Part shown: positions 41,595 to 51,067 of the stretch, in pieces
How positions within the stretch are numbered: the stretch's first letter is position 1
Layout: each line of letters opens with the position of its first letter
Source: Euzebyella saccharophila
GTDB taxonomy: Bacteria; Bacteroidota; Bacteroidia; Flavobacteriales; Flavobacteriaceae
NCBI RefSeq assembly: GCF_014855495.1
Contig: NZ_JACYFJ010000001.1
Location: 62,001 to 126,000, forward strand
Length of the DNA stretch: 64,000 nucleotides
Direction: 5' to 3'
Notes under the pieces: generated by a model
The model's database searches: none
Seen by the model: the letters and a program-made list of their open reading frames with translations, nothing else
What the model was told of the DNA's origin: nothing
Translations under genes and position numbers: made by a program

Positions 41595-44348
41595 ATGATT
41601 ACGCGCCTACTCTCCTTTTTCTTTTTGGTCTTACCCATTTTACTAGTGGGCCAAAACCTTCTACCCCCTATTTACAATTACAAAGCATTTGAATACAATG
41701 CAGCGGGACAAAATTGGGGATTGTCTACCAACGCAAAGGGCGAGCTTTTTTCTGCAAATGATAAAGGTCTACTTTATTTTAATGGAGAAGAATGGACACT
41801 TTACAAGCTACCCAATGCTACTATTGTAAGATCCGTACAATGTATTGGAGATAGAATTTATACAGGTTCCTATGAAGAATTCGGATTTTGGAAAAAAGAA
41901 CCGAATGGTATTTTTAGATATACCTCCCTAACCCATTTAATTAAAAATCACACCTTTACAAATGAGGAGTTCTGGCAAATTTTGCCCATTGGTGACCAAA
42001 TTATTTTTAGGTCTTTTTCAGCCATATATATCTATGCCAACAATCAAGTAAGTGTTGTACAACCTGGCTTTACCGTTACCAATATTGCACTTCATAAGAA
42101 CAAAATTCATGTTGCCTCAAAATCCAACGGATTATTTTTACTGGAGGATGAGCAATTGAAACCCTTTGTAACCCCAAGTGTTTTTAACAATGCTACGATT
42201 ATAAGTATGACCAGTTTTCAAGATAAGCTGCTCATTGGCACCCAATTAAAAGGTGCTTATTTTTACATTGACGGGGAAGTAACCGCATTGGAAACGGAAA
42301 TAAACGAGCTACTTCAGCAACATCAATTGAATAAAGTAGAGGTTCTATCCGACCAAGAAATGGTATTCGGAACTATAAAAAACGGAATATATCTTTACGA
42401 TTTAAATGATAGGACCATTAAAAACCTCAACAGGGCAACTGGGTTACAAAACAATACGGTCCTGTCCCTAACCAAATTTGAGGACCAGATATGGGCCGGG
42501 TTGGAAAATGGACTTGACCGGATTGGAAACAACTCCGCCATCACTTATTTTACCGATTACTCCGGTATTTTAGGCACCACCCACGATATCGTCATACAAG
42601 GCAACAATTTTTATTTAGGAAGCAATACGGGCATTTTTCAACTCTTGGGAAGTGATTTAGAGTTTATTCCCGGATCACAAGGTCATGTCTGGGATATGGA
42701 GCTAATAGAGGAAGATGTCTTGGCCGGGCATAACGCAGGAACATTTAGGGTTCAAATGAAGTCTTTGGACCAAGTATCCCATATTGCTGGAGGATATCAA
42801 TTTGTTAAAGTCCCTGAAAGCAACAACCTTTATTTACAGGGTACATATACCGGGGTAGCCCTCTTTGATAAGCGTGATGAGGATTGGTCTGCCAGGGCAG
42901 TCTTTGGTATCGACTTTCCCGTTAACCAATTATATTTTGAGGACCGGCGCACTCTCTGGGCCGCTCACCCCTACAAAGGTTTATTTAGATTTGGCCTAGA
43001 TGACAATTTGGAGAAGGTCACGGATAAAAAGGAATTTGGTCCAGATGTACTTCCCAACAATTATCAGGTAAAACTGTATCGGATTAAAAATCAGATTATC
43101 ATACAGAGCGATGGAAAATGGTTCAAGTACGACCCTATAATTGAAGAAATCAATCCTTTTAAGGAGTTTGAGGCGTATAACGACAAATCCTTAATTTACT
43201 CGGATGGAGATAATTTCTGGTTTATAGATAATAAGCCAAACAAGGAACTGATTTATACCAATCTTAAAGATCAATATATTTCTATTGGTAAATCCCAATT
43301 AAACGAAAGACTTGTTCCCGATATGGAACACATTTCCAAAAGAAACGACTCTATTTATCTGCTTACATTGAGTGATGGTTTTGCACAATTGAACTTGAGG
43401 AAACTACAGAGAAATTTATCTAACCTAAATTCCAATGCCCCTGAATTATCTTATTTCAAAGATATCCATCAGAGATACGGAACAACTGAATCTATTTTTG
43501 CGGTACCGTATAAATATGCGAGCGACATTCAACTTCAAGTTGCTTCTCCAAACCTAATAAAGCCCAGATACTATTACGAATTAAAGGGTCCGCTATCGCA
43601 AAACAAGTATAAAAGTAACGGTAACATCACTTTTCAAAACTTACCCTACGGAAATTATACCTTGAAGCTTCATACGGTGAGTATGGACAATAAGATTTCC
43701 GAGCCAAAAATAGTGCGGCTTAGTATTGCACCTCCCTGGTTCCTTAGTACATATAGCATACTCGCTTATTTGCTTGTACTGTTAGCGATAATTCTCCTGA
43801 TTCGATGGTACAATCAGAGAAAACTGAAGAGAAAGCAGTTAGCCTTACAACTTAAACTTGAACAACAACAAGATGAGCGTTTGGCCCAATTAGAAAAAGA
43901 TAGATTGGAAAAAGAAATTAAGGATAAACAAAACGAACTTGCCAGAACCACCATGAGCGTTGCAAAAAAGAACGAACTCATTTTAGAATTAAAAGATCTC
44001 ATGATATTGAACAAGGATGCCTTTAAAAATAAACAACGGTACCGTTCCCTAACCAAGAAATTAGACAGTTCCATAAATGAAGATGAAGATTGGCAGCAAT
44101 TTGAAGTCAACTTTAAGGAACTTCACAATGACTTTTTTGAAAATCTATTGAAAGAGTATCCAAGGCTCACCCCTAAGGATCTTAAACTTTGTGCTTATCT
44201 TAAAATGAATTTATCTACCAAAGAGATTGCCCCATTGATGGCAATTACGGTAAGAGGTGTTGAAATTCATAGATACCGGCTTCGGAAAAAATTGGGAATA
44301 GACAGCTCTCAAAACCTCTCCAATTACCTTATCAAATATAAACAATAA
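41595..44348 (+). CDS. PUL regulator: beta-propeller, Y_Y_Y, membrane helix, LuxR-type HTH
   Basis: 917 residues from ATG 41595 (MITRLLSFFFLVLPILLVGQ signal/anchor; the longer TTG frame adds only six residues). Periplasmic part: two-component-regulator-type propeller repeats (residues about 30-600), then a Y_Y_Y-like domain about 640-705 (GNITFQNLPYGNYTLKLHTVSMDN). A membrane helix at about 715-738 leads to a coiled coil (740-800) and a C-terminal HTH (855-917; LKMNLSTKEIAPLMAITVRGVEIHRYRLRKKLG). No kinase or receiver domain. It sits directly before susC on the same strand and is the likely sensor for the glycan. Confidence 0.87.
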   Translation: MITRLLSFFFLVLPILLVGQNLLPPIYNYKAFEYNAAGQNWGLSTNAKGELFSANDKGLLYFNGEEWTLYKLPNATIVRSVQCIGDRIYTGSYEEFGFWKKEPNGIFRYTSLTHLIKNHTFTNEEFWQILPIGDQIIFRSFSAIYIYANNQVSVVQPGFTVTNIALHKNKIHVASKSNGLFLLEDEQLKPFVTPSVFNNATIISMTSFQDKLLIGTQLKGAYFYIDGEVTALETEINELLQQHQLNKVEVLSDQEMVFGTIKNGIYLYDLNDRTIKNLNRATGLQNNTVLSLTKFEDQIWAGLENGLDRIGNNSAITYFTDYSGILGTTHDIVIQGNNFYLGSNTGIFQLLGSDLEFIPGSQGHVWDMELIEEDVLAGHNAGTFRVQMKSLDQVSHIAGGYQFVKVPESNNLYLQGTYTGVALFDKRDEDWSARAVFGIDFPVNQLYFEDRRTLWAAHPYKGLFRFGLDDNLEKVTDKKEFGPDVLPNNYQVKLYRIKNQIIIQSDGKWFKYDPIIEEINPFKEFEAYNDKSLIYSDGDNFWFIDNKPNKELIYTNLKDQYISIGKSQLNERLVPDMEHISKRNDSIYLLTLSDGFAQLNLRKLQRNLSNLNSNAPELSYFKDIHQRYGTTESIFAVPYKYASDIQLQVASPNLIKPRYYYELKGPLSQNKYKSNGNITFQNLPYGNYTLKLHTVSMDNKISEPKIVRLSIAPPWFLSTYSILAYLLVLLAIILLIRWYNQRKLKRKQLALQLKLEQQQDERLAQLEKDRLEKEIKDKQNELARTTMSVAKKNELILELKDLMILNKDAFKNKQRYRSLTKKLDSSINEDEDWQQFEVNFKELHNDFFENLLKEYPRLTPKDLKLCAYLKMNLSTKEIAPLMAITVRGVEIHRYRLRKKLGIDSSQNLSNYLIKYKQ

Positions 44349-44399
44349 GGTAATCAAATGCGATAGAGCACATAATTCTGATTTTCACCTATTTATCAT

Positions 44400-44510
44400 A
44401 CTACATCAACACTACATCACAGTGTTAAAATTGAAGGTAAATTAACCTAAGAAACTACTGCAATAACCTTGAAAAAAAGGCATTTCAAGCCCATATTTCA
44501 ATGATGTAGT
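44400..44510. promoter_or_regulatory. Phased ACTACATCA sites in the susC leader
   Basis: ACTACATCA occurs at 44400-44408 and 44411-44419, exactly 11 bp apart, and as its reverse complement TGATGTAGT at 44502-44510. The region is the 260-bp gap between the regulator and susC. Two direct copies one helical turn apart plus an inverted one is the form expected of an activator or repressor site. Binding by the adjacent HTH protein is inference. Confidence 0.5.
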
Positions 44511-44608
44511 TTTTATGTATGCTCTTAAAATTTTCTCAACACTCCCTTTTTATACCTTGCAACGAACTTAACGACTCAATAAAATATCAATTCAATTTTT
44601 AAACTATC

Positions 44609-47600
44609 ATGAAAATAAGGAGCTATTTTTTACCTATCTGTATATTCCTACTCCATTTGGGTATGAACGCACAGTCTGGTATTTCGGTTTCTGGAACTGT
44701 AAGTGATGCAGACGGGGCTCCCTTACCAGGAGCTAGTGTTGTAGTCAAAGGAACCACAACAGGTACCCAAACGGATTTCGATGGAATCTACACACTTACC
44801 AATATTGCACCAGAGGCCACACTATCCGTAAGTTACATTGGCTTTACCTCCAAAGACGTATCGGTTAACAATCAAACTACTATAAACGTATCATTGGAGG
44901 AAGACACCCAAGCATTGGACGAAGTTGTGGTCATTGGCTATGGAGAAATGAAATCCAAAGACCTTACATCTTCCATTACAACGGTAAAGGCGGAAGAAAT
45001 ATCGGCAACGCCCACAGCATCCCCTATGCAGGCATTACAAGGCAAAGTTGCAGGTTTGCAGGTAGTGAACAATGGTAGCCCAGGTCAAGGGCCAACCATC
45101 AGGGTCCGCGGTATTGGTTCCTATGATACAGGAGCATCCGGACCTTTATATGTGGTCGATGGAATGTTCTTTGACAACATAGATTTCCTAAACACCGCCG
45201 ACATTACCTCCATTTCCATTTTAAAAGATGCCTCTGCAGCGGCAATCTATGGTGTTAGGGCAGCCAACGGGGTGGTGTTGATAGAAACAAAATCGGGGGC
45301 GTATAACAAAAAATCAGAGATTACCTATGATGGCTATTCCGGCTTTCAGGTAGCACAAAATGTACTCAAGCTGGCCAATTCTGAGCAATTCGCCACTTTG
45401 GCAAGGGAGTCCGGCTCCGCACCGGATATTCAATTTATCGATAATGCCATGCAACGCTATGGTAGAAGCCGTATCAATCCGAATGTACCCAATGTTAATA
45501 CCGATTGGTATGATGAAATTTTGAGGCCGGCCCTTATTCAAAATCACAGTTTAGGTGTCACCGGAGGTAGTGAAAATGCTACCTATGCCATTGGCGCTAA
45601 TTATTTCGAGCAGCAAGGTATTCTTAAAATGAAAAATGAATACGAGCGTTTTAACCTTAGAAGTAAAATCGATTTTAAGGTGAATGACCGGGTTACTATT
45701 GGAGGGAATGCCGTCATCAGCAACGCCACTCGCTTTGATCCTGAAAATTCAGCCTTTCGTTTGGCCTATTATGCAGTACCTATTCTGCCCGTTTTAGACA
45801 ACAACTTGGCAAATAATGAAGCGGTATTCCCAACCAACTATGCCAATGCACAGGATTTAGGCTACAGAGGAGGACAAAATCCTTTTCCTACCATGGACAA
45901 TAGTGAACTCCGTTCTAAAATCAGGAATGTACTCGCCAATTTTTATGCTCAAGTAGAAATAGTTCCTGAAAAACTAACATTTAAGACGGCCTACAATCAT
46001 AATTTCCAAACGATTGAAAGAAGAGAAGTACGTTTACCTTATTTCATAGGAAACGGATTTCAGCGTGAAAATGCAGAACTCGTAAAACGTAATGAAACCT
46101 ACTCCAACCAAATCTGGGACAACACTCTAACTTTTACCGATTCTTATGGAGACCATAACTTCACCGTTTTGGCGGGGTCTTCTTTTCGTGATGAATCATA
46201 CGAGCAATTAGAAGCAAAAGGCCTCAATTTTCCATTATCAGGAGAGGAAGCGTACTATTTAGACCAAGCCCAGACCATTGTTCAAGATGATGTGGGAGAT
46301 GACGGTAGGCGCGAATACGGTTTGTCGTTCTTTGGAAGGATTTCCTATAACTACGCTAACAAATATTTGTTATATGGTACCTATCGTGCGGATGGAACCA
46401 ATAAATACCAAGAAAAATGGGGATATTTCCCCACCATTGGTGCCGGTTGGGTTATTTCCGAAGAAAATTTTATGCAGAACAACGGCATCTTTGACTTCCT
46501 GAAATTACGAGGTAGCTGGGGTAAACTAGGGAATGATAAAGTACCTGGAAGTGAGGGCGCCATAACGTCTACCGTAGTTACAACGGCGTTTGGTGACACC
46601 ATGGTGAACGGTGTAAACACCACAAGTAATTTCACCTCACTAAAGTGGGAAGTCACGGAAGAAATCAATGCCGGTATTTCCGCTAGAACCTTCAATAACA
46701 AATTATCATTGGAAGCGGATTATTATGTTCGCGATACCAAAAACGCAGTTATTCCTATTGAAGTTCCTTTAATTCCCGATGCCACACGTCAAAATGTAGG
46801 TGAAATTAGAAACCAAGGTTTTGAATTGGCTCTTAATTGGAGCGATCAGGTTTCAGAAGATTTCAGCTATTCCGTAGGAGCCAATTTCGCTACTTTAAAC
46901 AATGAAGTCTTGGACACGGACAGGGAACCTTATATTGATACCGGTTCGGCAGAGTTTAGACAACGAACCAGGGTTGGAGACCCCGTGTTTTCATTTTTTG
47001 GTCTTGAGGTAGATGGAGTTTATCAAACCCAAGCTCAAATTGATGCTGACCCTTCAGCGCAGTTTGAAATAGCCAATGGTAGGACGATTTTTCCAGGGGA
47101 CCTAAAGTTTAAGGATCAAGATGGTGTGGAAGGTATTACAGCTGACGACCGGGTGATGTTAGGAAATTATTTACCTACTTATTCTTTCGGTTTTAACCTT
47201 GGTTTCAATTATAAGGCGTGGGATTTTTCCGCTGCAGCGATGGGACAAGGAGGAAACAGCATCCTCAACCGTAAACGGGGCGAGGTCATTTTCACCAATG
47301 ACACCAATTGGGACCGTGATTTTGCCGTCAACCGCTGGCATGGTGAAGGTACCTCTAACAGCTACCCTTCTTCTGCAGGTATCAGAAAAGGTTGGAACCA
47401 GCAATTAAGCGACTTTTTTATCGAAAAAGGCGATTTTTTCAGAATCCAAAATTTAACGCTCGGCTACACCATCAATAAAGGCGGTACTCTTAAAGGCATT
47501 CCCCAAACACGTGTTTACGTAACCGCGGAAAAGCCTTTGACCATATTTGACTACAACGGTTTTAATCCAGAGGTATCCAATGGAGTGGATAATGAAACGT

Positions 47601-47647
47601 ATCCTATCCCAGCTATTTATACCCTTGGCGTTAATATTAAAATCTAA
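44609..47647 (+). CDS. SusC-like TonB-dependent outer-membrane transporter
   Basis: 1012 residues. Signal peptide (to about residue 21), carboxypeptidase-regulatory-like domain (about 25-95; GISVSGTVSDADGAPLPGASVVVKGTTTGTQTDFDG), TonB box region DEVVVIGYGEMKSKDLTSSI near 105-123, plug (about 120-225; GLQVVNNGSPGQGPTIRVRGIGSY) and barrel ending in LGVNIKI. No STN domain, so it is not linked to an ECF sigma/anti-sigma pair. It imports oligosaccharide with SusD as lid. Followed by susD after 12 nt. Confidence 0.95.
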   Translation: MKIRSYFLPICIFLLHLGMNAQSGISVSGTVSDADGAPLPGASVVVKGTTTGTQTDFDGIYTLTNIAPEATLSVSYIGFTSKDVSVNNQTTINVSLEEDTQALDEVVVIGYGEMKSKDLTSSITTVKAEEISATPTASPMQALQGKVAGLQVVNNGSPGQGPTIRVRGIGSYDTGASGPLYVVDGMFFDNIDFLNTADITSISILKDASAAAIYGVRAANGVVLIETKSGAYNKKSEITYDGYSGFQVAQNVLKLANSEQFATLARESGSAPDIQFIDNAMQRYGRSRINPNVPNVNTDWYDEILRPALIQNHSLGVTGGSENATYAIGANYFEQQGILKMKNEYERFNLRSKIDFKVNDRVTIGGNAVISNATRFDPENSAFRLAYYAVPILPVLDNNLANNEAVFPTNYANAQDLGYRGGQNPFPTMDNSELRSKIRNVLANFYAQVEIVPEKLTFKTAYNHNFQTIERREVRLPYFIGNGFQRENAELVKRNETYSNQIWDNTLTFTDSYGDHNFTVLAGSSFRDESYEQLEAKGLNFPLSGEEAYYLDQAQTIVQDDVGDDGRREYGLSFFGRISYNYANKYLLYGTYRADGTNKYQEKWGYFPTIGAGWVISEENFMQNNGIFDFLKLRGSWGKLGNDKVPGSEGAITSTVVTTAFGDTMVNGVNTTSNFTSLKWEVTEEINAGISARTFNNKLSLEADYYVRDTKNAVIPIEVPLIPDATRQNVGEIRNQGFELALNWSDQVSEDFSYSVGANFATLNNEVLDTDREPYIDTGSAEFRQRTRVGDPVFSFFGLEVDGVYQTQAQIDADPSAQFEIANGRTIFPGDLKFKDQDGVEGITADDRVMLGNYLPTYSFGFNLGFNYKAWDFSAAAMGQGGNSILNRKRGEVIFTNDTNWDRDFAVNRWHGEGTSNSYPSSAGIRKGWNQQLSDFFIEKGDFFRIQNLTLGYTINKGGTLKGIPQTRVYVTAEKPLTIFDYNGFNPEVSNGVDNETYPIPAIYTLGVNIKI

Positions 47648-47659
47648 AAAATTGCAACT

Positions 47660-49198
47660 ATGAAACTATTGATAAATCATACGAAATGGATCCTAGCAAT
47701 TTTAGTGGTTGTAGGGATAGGCGCTTGTACGGACAAACTGGATGAGCCAGAACTAAACAATAACTTTGCAGGAGGTACGGATTTTACGGATGCTTCTGGA
47801 ATGATTCAATCTACCGTGGGAGCCTATGAGGCATTTTATTCCAGAGGTTGGGAACAGCCATTGATTATAGCCGTTCGTGGAGATGATGTAAATGCAGGAG
47901 GTCTGGGTGACCAACCCGAATTTTCCGAGATGGACAAATTCAACTACAGTAAAGACCATTGGATGGTCAATTCCCTTTGGGAAAATATTTATGCGGATGT
48001 GATCTCTGCACATACGGCCATGGAGCAAATTGAACGTTATCAAGAATTTGGAAACGAGTCGGAAATTGCTTTAGGAAACCAATACATAGCTGAAATTCAA
48101 GTGTTGCGAGCAATGATGTTGTTTCAGATATCCCAAGTATACGGAGATGTATTTATTCCTGAATCTTCGGATACAGAACTGCTATTGGAACTTGAGAGTG
48201 TACCTTCCAAGACAGAGGTGATGCAGCACATCTCTGACCAGATGGATTTGGCCATTCCCCTACTTCCTAATATACGCCCTAATGAGCGTACCGATTTACC
48301 CGGCGCTGTTACTAGGTTTACAGCTCTTGCCGTGAAGGCGTTGGCCAACCAAGAATTGGAAAATTACCAAATTGTTGCAGATGCAACAGGTCAGATCATT
48401 TCCTCTGGTAAATTCAACCTATATCCAGATTATTATGAGCTTTTTAAAACTCCGGGGAAATTAAGTGATGAAAGTATTTTAGACCTTCAATACTCAGATT
48501 TCAATCAGGGTGAGGGCGATAGATTCGCCCATTTGTACGCCCCCTACGGGCCTCAAAACTGGACTCCGGCGGTAGAAGGCAGTAATAGCGGATGGGGGTT
48601 TTTTGAGCCCAGCTTTAAATTTATAAAGTTCATGCTGGACCGAGGTGAGACCGTTCGATTAGAAACCAGCGTGCTTTTTACCGATGAAGGCATTTCGCAA
48701 TTACAATCGGACCCCGATTATAGCACCTTACCTTCATTTGTTAGCAATACGACCAGAGATGGCGATGTCATCAATGACTTTGCTCGTGCCTTATTCTCTA
48801 GCGGAAAACACTATTTGCCTTCCAACCAGTTAATAGAGGGAAGAACCGCCTATGGCAGTAATAAGAACTATCCGGTAATTCGATATGCCGAAATCGTGTT
48901 GATGTATGCCGAAGCACTTACCCAAGGCGCCTCGGGAACTGCTTTGTCTGCTGACCAAGCTGTGAATTTAGTCAGGGAAAGGGCAGGAATGGCCCCAATA
49001 AGCGGTGTGACCTTAGACGACGTCATAGATGAAAAATTTGCAGAATTATCTATGGAATGGGGTAAAAGGTACTATGACCTCATCCGCCTAAATAGATATG
49101 ATGAGCTCAACTATGATGGCCGCACTTTTACGGAGGCAAAAACCTATTTACCTTATCCTCAGGCACAGATAGACCAGTTTCCTATCCTAGGAAATTAA
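47660..49198 (+). CDS. SusD/RagB-like glycan-binding lipoprotein
   Basis: 512 residues with lipobox VVVGIGAC (lipid C at about 23). SusD TPR-like scaffold is visible: QYIAEIQVLRAMMLFQISQVYGDVF, and RFTALAVKALANQELENYQIVADATGQIISSGKFNLYPDYYELF. It ends with the VRERAGM and EWGKRYYDLIRLNRYDEL motifs that close SusD folds. Sits on the SusC barrel and binds oligosaccharide. The next gene begins 23 nt downstream. Confidence 0.94.
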   Translation: MKLLINHTKWILAILVVVGIGACTDKLDEPELNNNFAGGTDFTDASGMIQSTVGAYEAFYSRGWEQPLIIAVRGDDVNAGGLGDQPEFSEMDKFNYSKDHWMVNSLWENIYADVISAHTAMEQIERYQEFGNESEIALGNQYIAEIQVLRAMMLFQISQVYGDVFIPESSDTELLLELESVPSKTEVMQHISDQMDLAIPLLPNIRPNERTDLPGAVTRFTALAVKALANQELENYQIVADATGQIISSGKFNLYPDYYELFKTPGKLSDESILDLQYSDFNQGEGDRFAHLYAPYGPQNWTPAVEGSNSGWGFFEPSFKFIKFMLDRGETVRLETSVLFTDEGISQLQSDPDYSTLPSFVSNTTRDGDVINDFARALFSSGKHYLPSNQLIEGRTAYGSNKNYPVIRYAEIVLMYAEALTQGASGTALSADQAVNLVRERAGMAPISGVTLDDVIDEKFAELSMEWGKRYYDLIRLNRYDELNYDGRTFTEAKTYLPYPQAQIDQFPILGN

Positions 49199-49221
49199 AA
49201 ACATAACTCAACTCAAATGAT

Positions 49222-51015
49222 ATGAAAACATTTAATAATATAATACTGGGCCTAATAGGCTTGCTGGCCTTGAATTCTTGTGAGCAAGGTATTGACTCCT
49301 TGACAGAAGTAGACCCGGGCCCTGACACCACGGCACCCTCAGTACAAATAAGTTCCCCCTCTGAGGGATCGGCCGTTAAAGTCAATGAAGAATTAGCCAC
49401 TATTACCATTCAATTTGAAGCACAGGATGATATAGAGCTCGGCTCCGTAGAGGTATGGCTGAACGGTGTACAACTAAGCACTTATAACAGTTTTGTAGAT
49501 TATCGTAAGCTTATAGTTGACGACTTGGTTTACGACCAACTGGCAGATGGTTCACACGAACTTTCGGTGGTCGCTACGGACCTTGACGGTAAGAGCACTA
49601 CGGAAACCGTAAATTTTACAAAGGAACCAGCTTACATCTCCAAATACGACGGAGAACTTTTGTATATGCCTTTTGACGGAGGTTTTGTAGACCTTTTAAG
49701 TTTTGAAGAAGCCACCCAAAACGGCACTCCTCTTACCAGTGAAGAGACTTTAGCGGGCAGCGGTTCTTACTTAGGTACAGAAGGCGCCTATTTGACCTTA
49801 GATTCAGAGCGATTTAAGAATGCTGAATTCAGTGCTATTTTTTGGCTTAAGTTAAATGCCGTACCGGATAGGGCAGGTATTTTGGCTATGAGTCCGCCAT
49901 TAAACGAAACCGGAGGAAATGTACTTACTAGCGGATTCCGGTTCTTTAGGGAGAACGCCGGAGGAAAACAGCGTTTTAAATTAAATGTAGGAACAGGTAC
50001 AGGCAACTCGTGGTTTGATGGAGGTGAAGCCGCTGACATAGAGGCTACCACAGAAGAGTGGGTTAATTTGGCCTTTACCATTTCAGGAAGCGAAGCTGTG
50101 GTTTACATCGATGGGCAAGTCGTATCACAAGGAGCCCTTACCGGAATTGACTGGACGGATGTTAATATACTTTCCATCATGTCAGGAGCACCTAATTTTT
50201 CCGGATGGAATCATTTATCAGACCAAAGTATGATGGATGAACTCCGGATTTTTGACAGAGCCATCAGCCAAGAAGAAGTCCAACAAATTATAATGGATGA
50301 TTCTGGAATAGTTGTATCTAATTACCCGCCGACTTTCAATGGTGAAAAGTTCTATATGCCCTTTGATGGAGATTATAGAAACCTATTTACCGATACCGAG
50401 GCGGACATTGTTGGTGACCCCAAATTTGCAGCAGAAGGTGCAGCCGGTAATGACGCCTATGCTGGAGCCGAAGGTTCCTACCTCACCTATCCAACCGATG
50501 GTTTAACATCCGATACCTTTAGTGCTACTTTCTGGTACAAGGTAAATCCTGAACCGGGCCGAGCAGGTATTTTGGTTGCCGGGCCGGAAGACACTGAAAA
50601 AGAGGGTTATCCTGATGTACAAAATTTACGCACCAGTGGTTTCCGATTTTTTAGGGAAGGAGATGCTACACGGCAAATTTTCAAGCTGAATGTAGGAACA
50701 GGAGAAGCTGATATCTGGGTAGACGGCGGGGATGCTGCTGCTTTCGACCCTACAGGATCCGGATGGGTTCACATGGCCATTACCATATCAGAAAATACGG
50801 CCACCATTTATTTTGACGGCGCGGAAGTGGCTTCCAATGCGCTAAGCGCACCATTGGATTGGACCGGATGCGACCTGTTCTCCATAGGCTCGGGAGCTCC
50901 AAGATTTACAGAATGGGGACACCTATCAGACCAAAGTTTTATCGATGAGCTACGCTTTTATGACAAAGCTTTGACACCTGAAGAAATACAAGAAATAAGA
51001 AATCACGATTTATAA
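49222..51015 (+). CDS. Surface lipoprotein with Ig-like and two LamG domains
   Basis: 597 residues. Lipid C20 (LIGLLALNSCEQG). Residues about 34-135 form an Ig-like domain (APSVQISSPSEGSAVKVNEELATITIQF...GSHELSVVATDLDG). Two LamG/concanavalin-like jellyroll domains follow, about 145-355 and 370-595; they are internal duplicates, as seen in LYMPFDGGFVDLL/FYMPFDGDYRNLF and HLSDQSMMDELRIFDRAIS/HLSDQSFIDELRFYDKALT. No catalytic motif. Likely a surface glycan-binding protein of the PUL. Confidence 0.85.
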   Translation: MKTFNNIILGLIGLLALNSCEQGIDSLTEVDPGPDTTAPSVQISSPSEGSAVKVNEELATITIQFEAQDDIELGSVEVWLNGVQLSTYNSFVDYRKLIVDDLVYDQLADGSHELSVVATDLDGKSTTETVNFTKEPAYISKYDGELLYMPFDGGFVDLLSFEEATQNGTPLTSEETLAGSGSYLGTEGAYLTLDSERFKNAEFSAIFWLKLNAVPDRAGILAMSPPLNETGGNVLTSGFRFFRENAGGKQRFKLNVGTGTGNSWFDGGEAADIEATTEEWVNLAFTISGSEAVVYIDGQVVSQGALTGIDWTDVNILSIMSGAPNFSGWNHLSDQSMMDELRIFDRAISQEEVQQIIMDDSGIVVSNYPPTFNGEKFYMPFDGDYRNLFTDTEADIVGDPKFAAEGAAGNDAYAGAEGSYLTYPTDGLTSDTFSATFWYKVNPEPGRAGILVAGPEDTEKEGYPDVQNLRTSGFRFFREGDATRQIFKLNVGTGEADIWVDGGDAAAFDPTGSGWVHMAITISENTATIYFDGAEVASNALSAPLDWTGCDLFSIGSGAPRFTEWGHLSDQSFIDELRFYDKALTPEEIQEIRNHDL

Positions 51016-51067
51016 GAAAGTTGATTAGTTAGCCTTAGTTAGTTAATTCACTTAAGTAACATCTTTT

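Noticed and set aside
44609-47647. Regulation of susC by an ECF sigma/anti-sigma system
   Set aside because: The transporter lacks an STN domain, and no sigma or FecR gene is nearby. The HTH sensor upstream is the better candidate.
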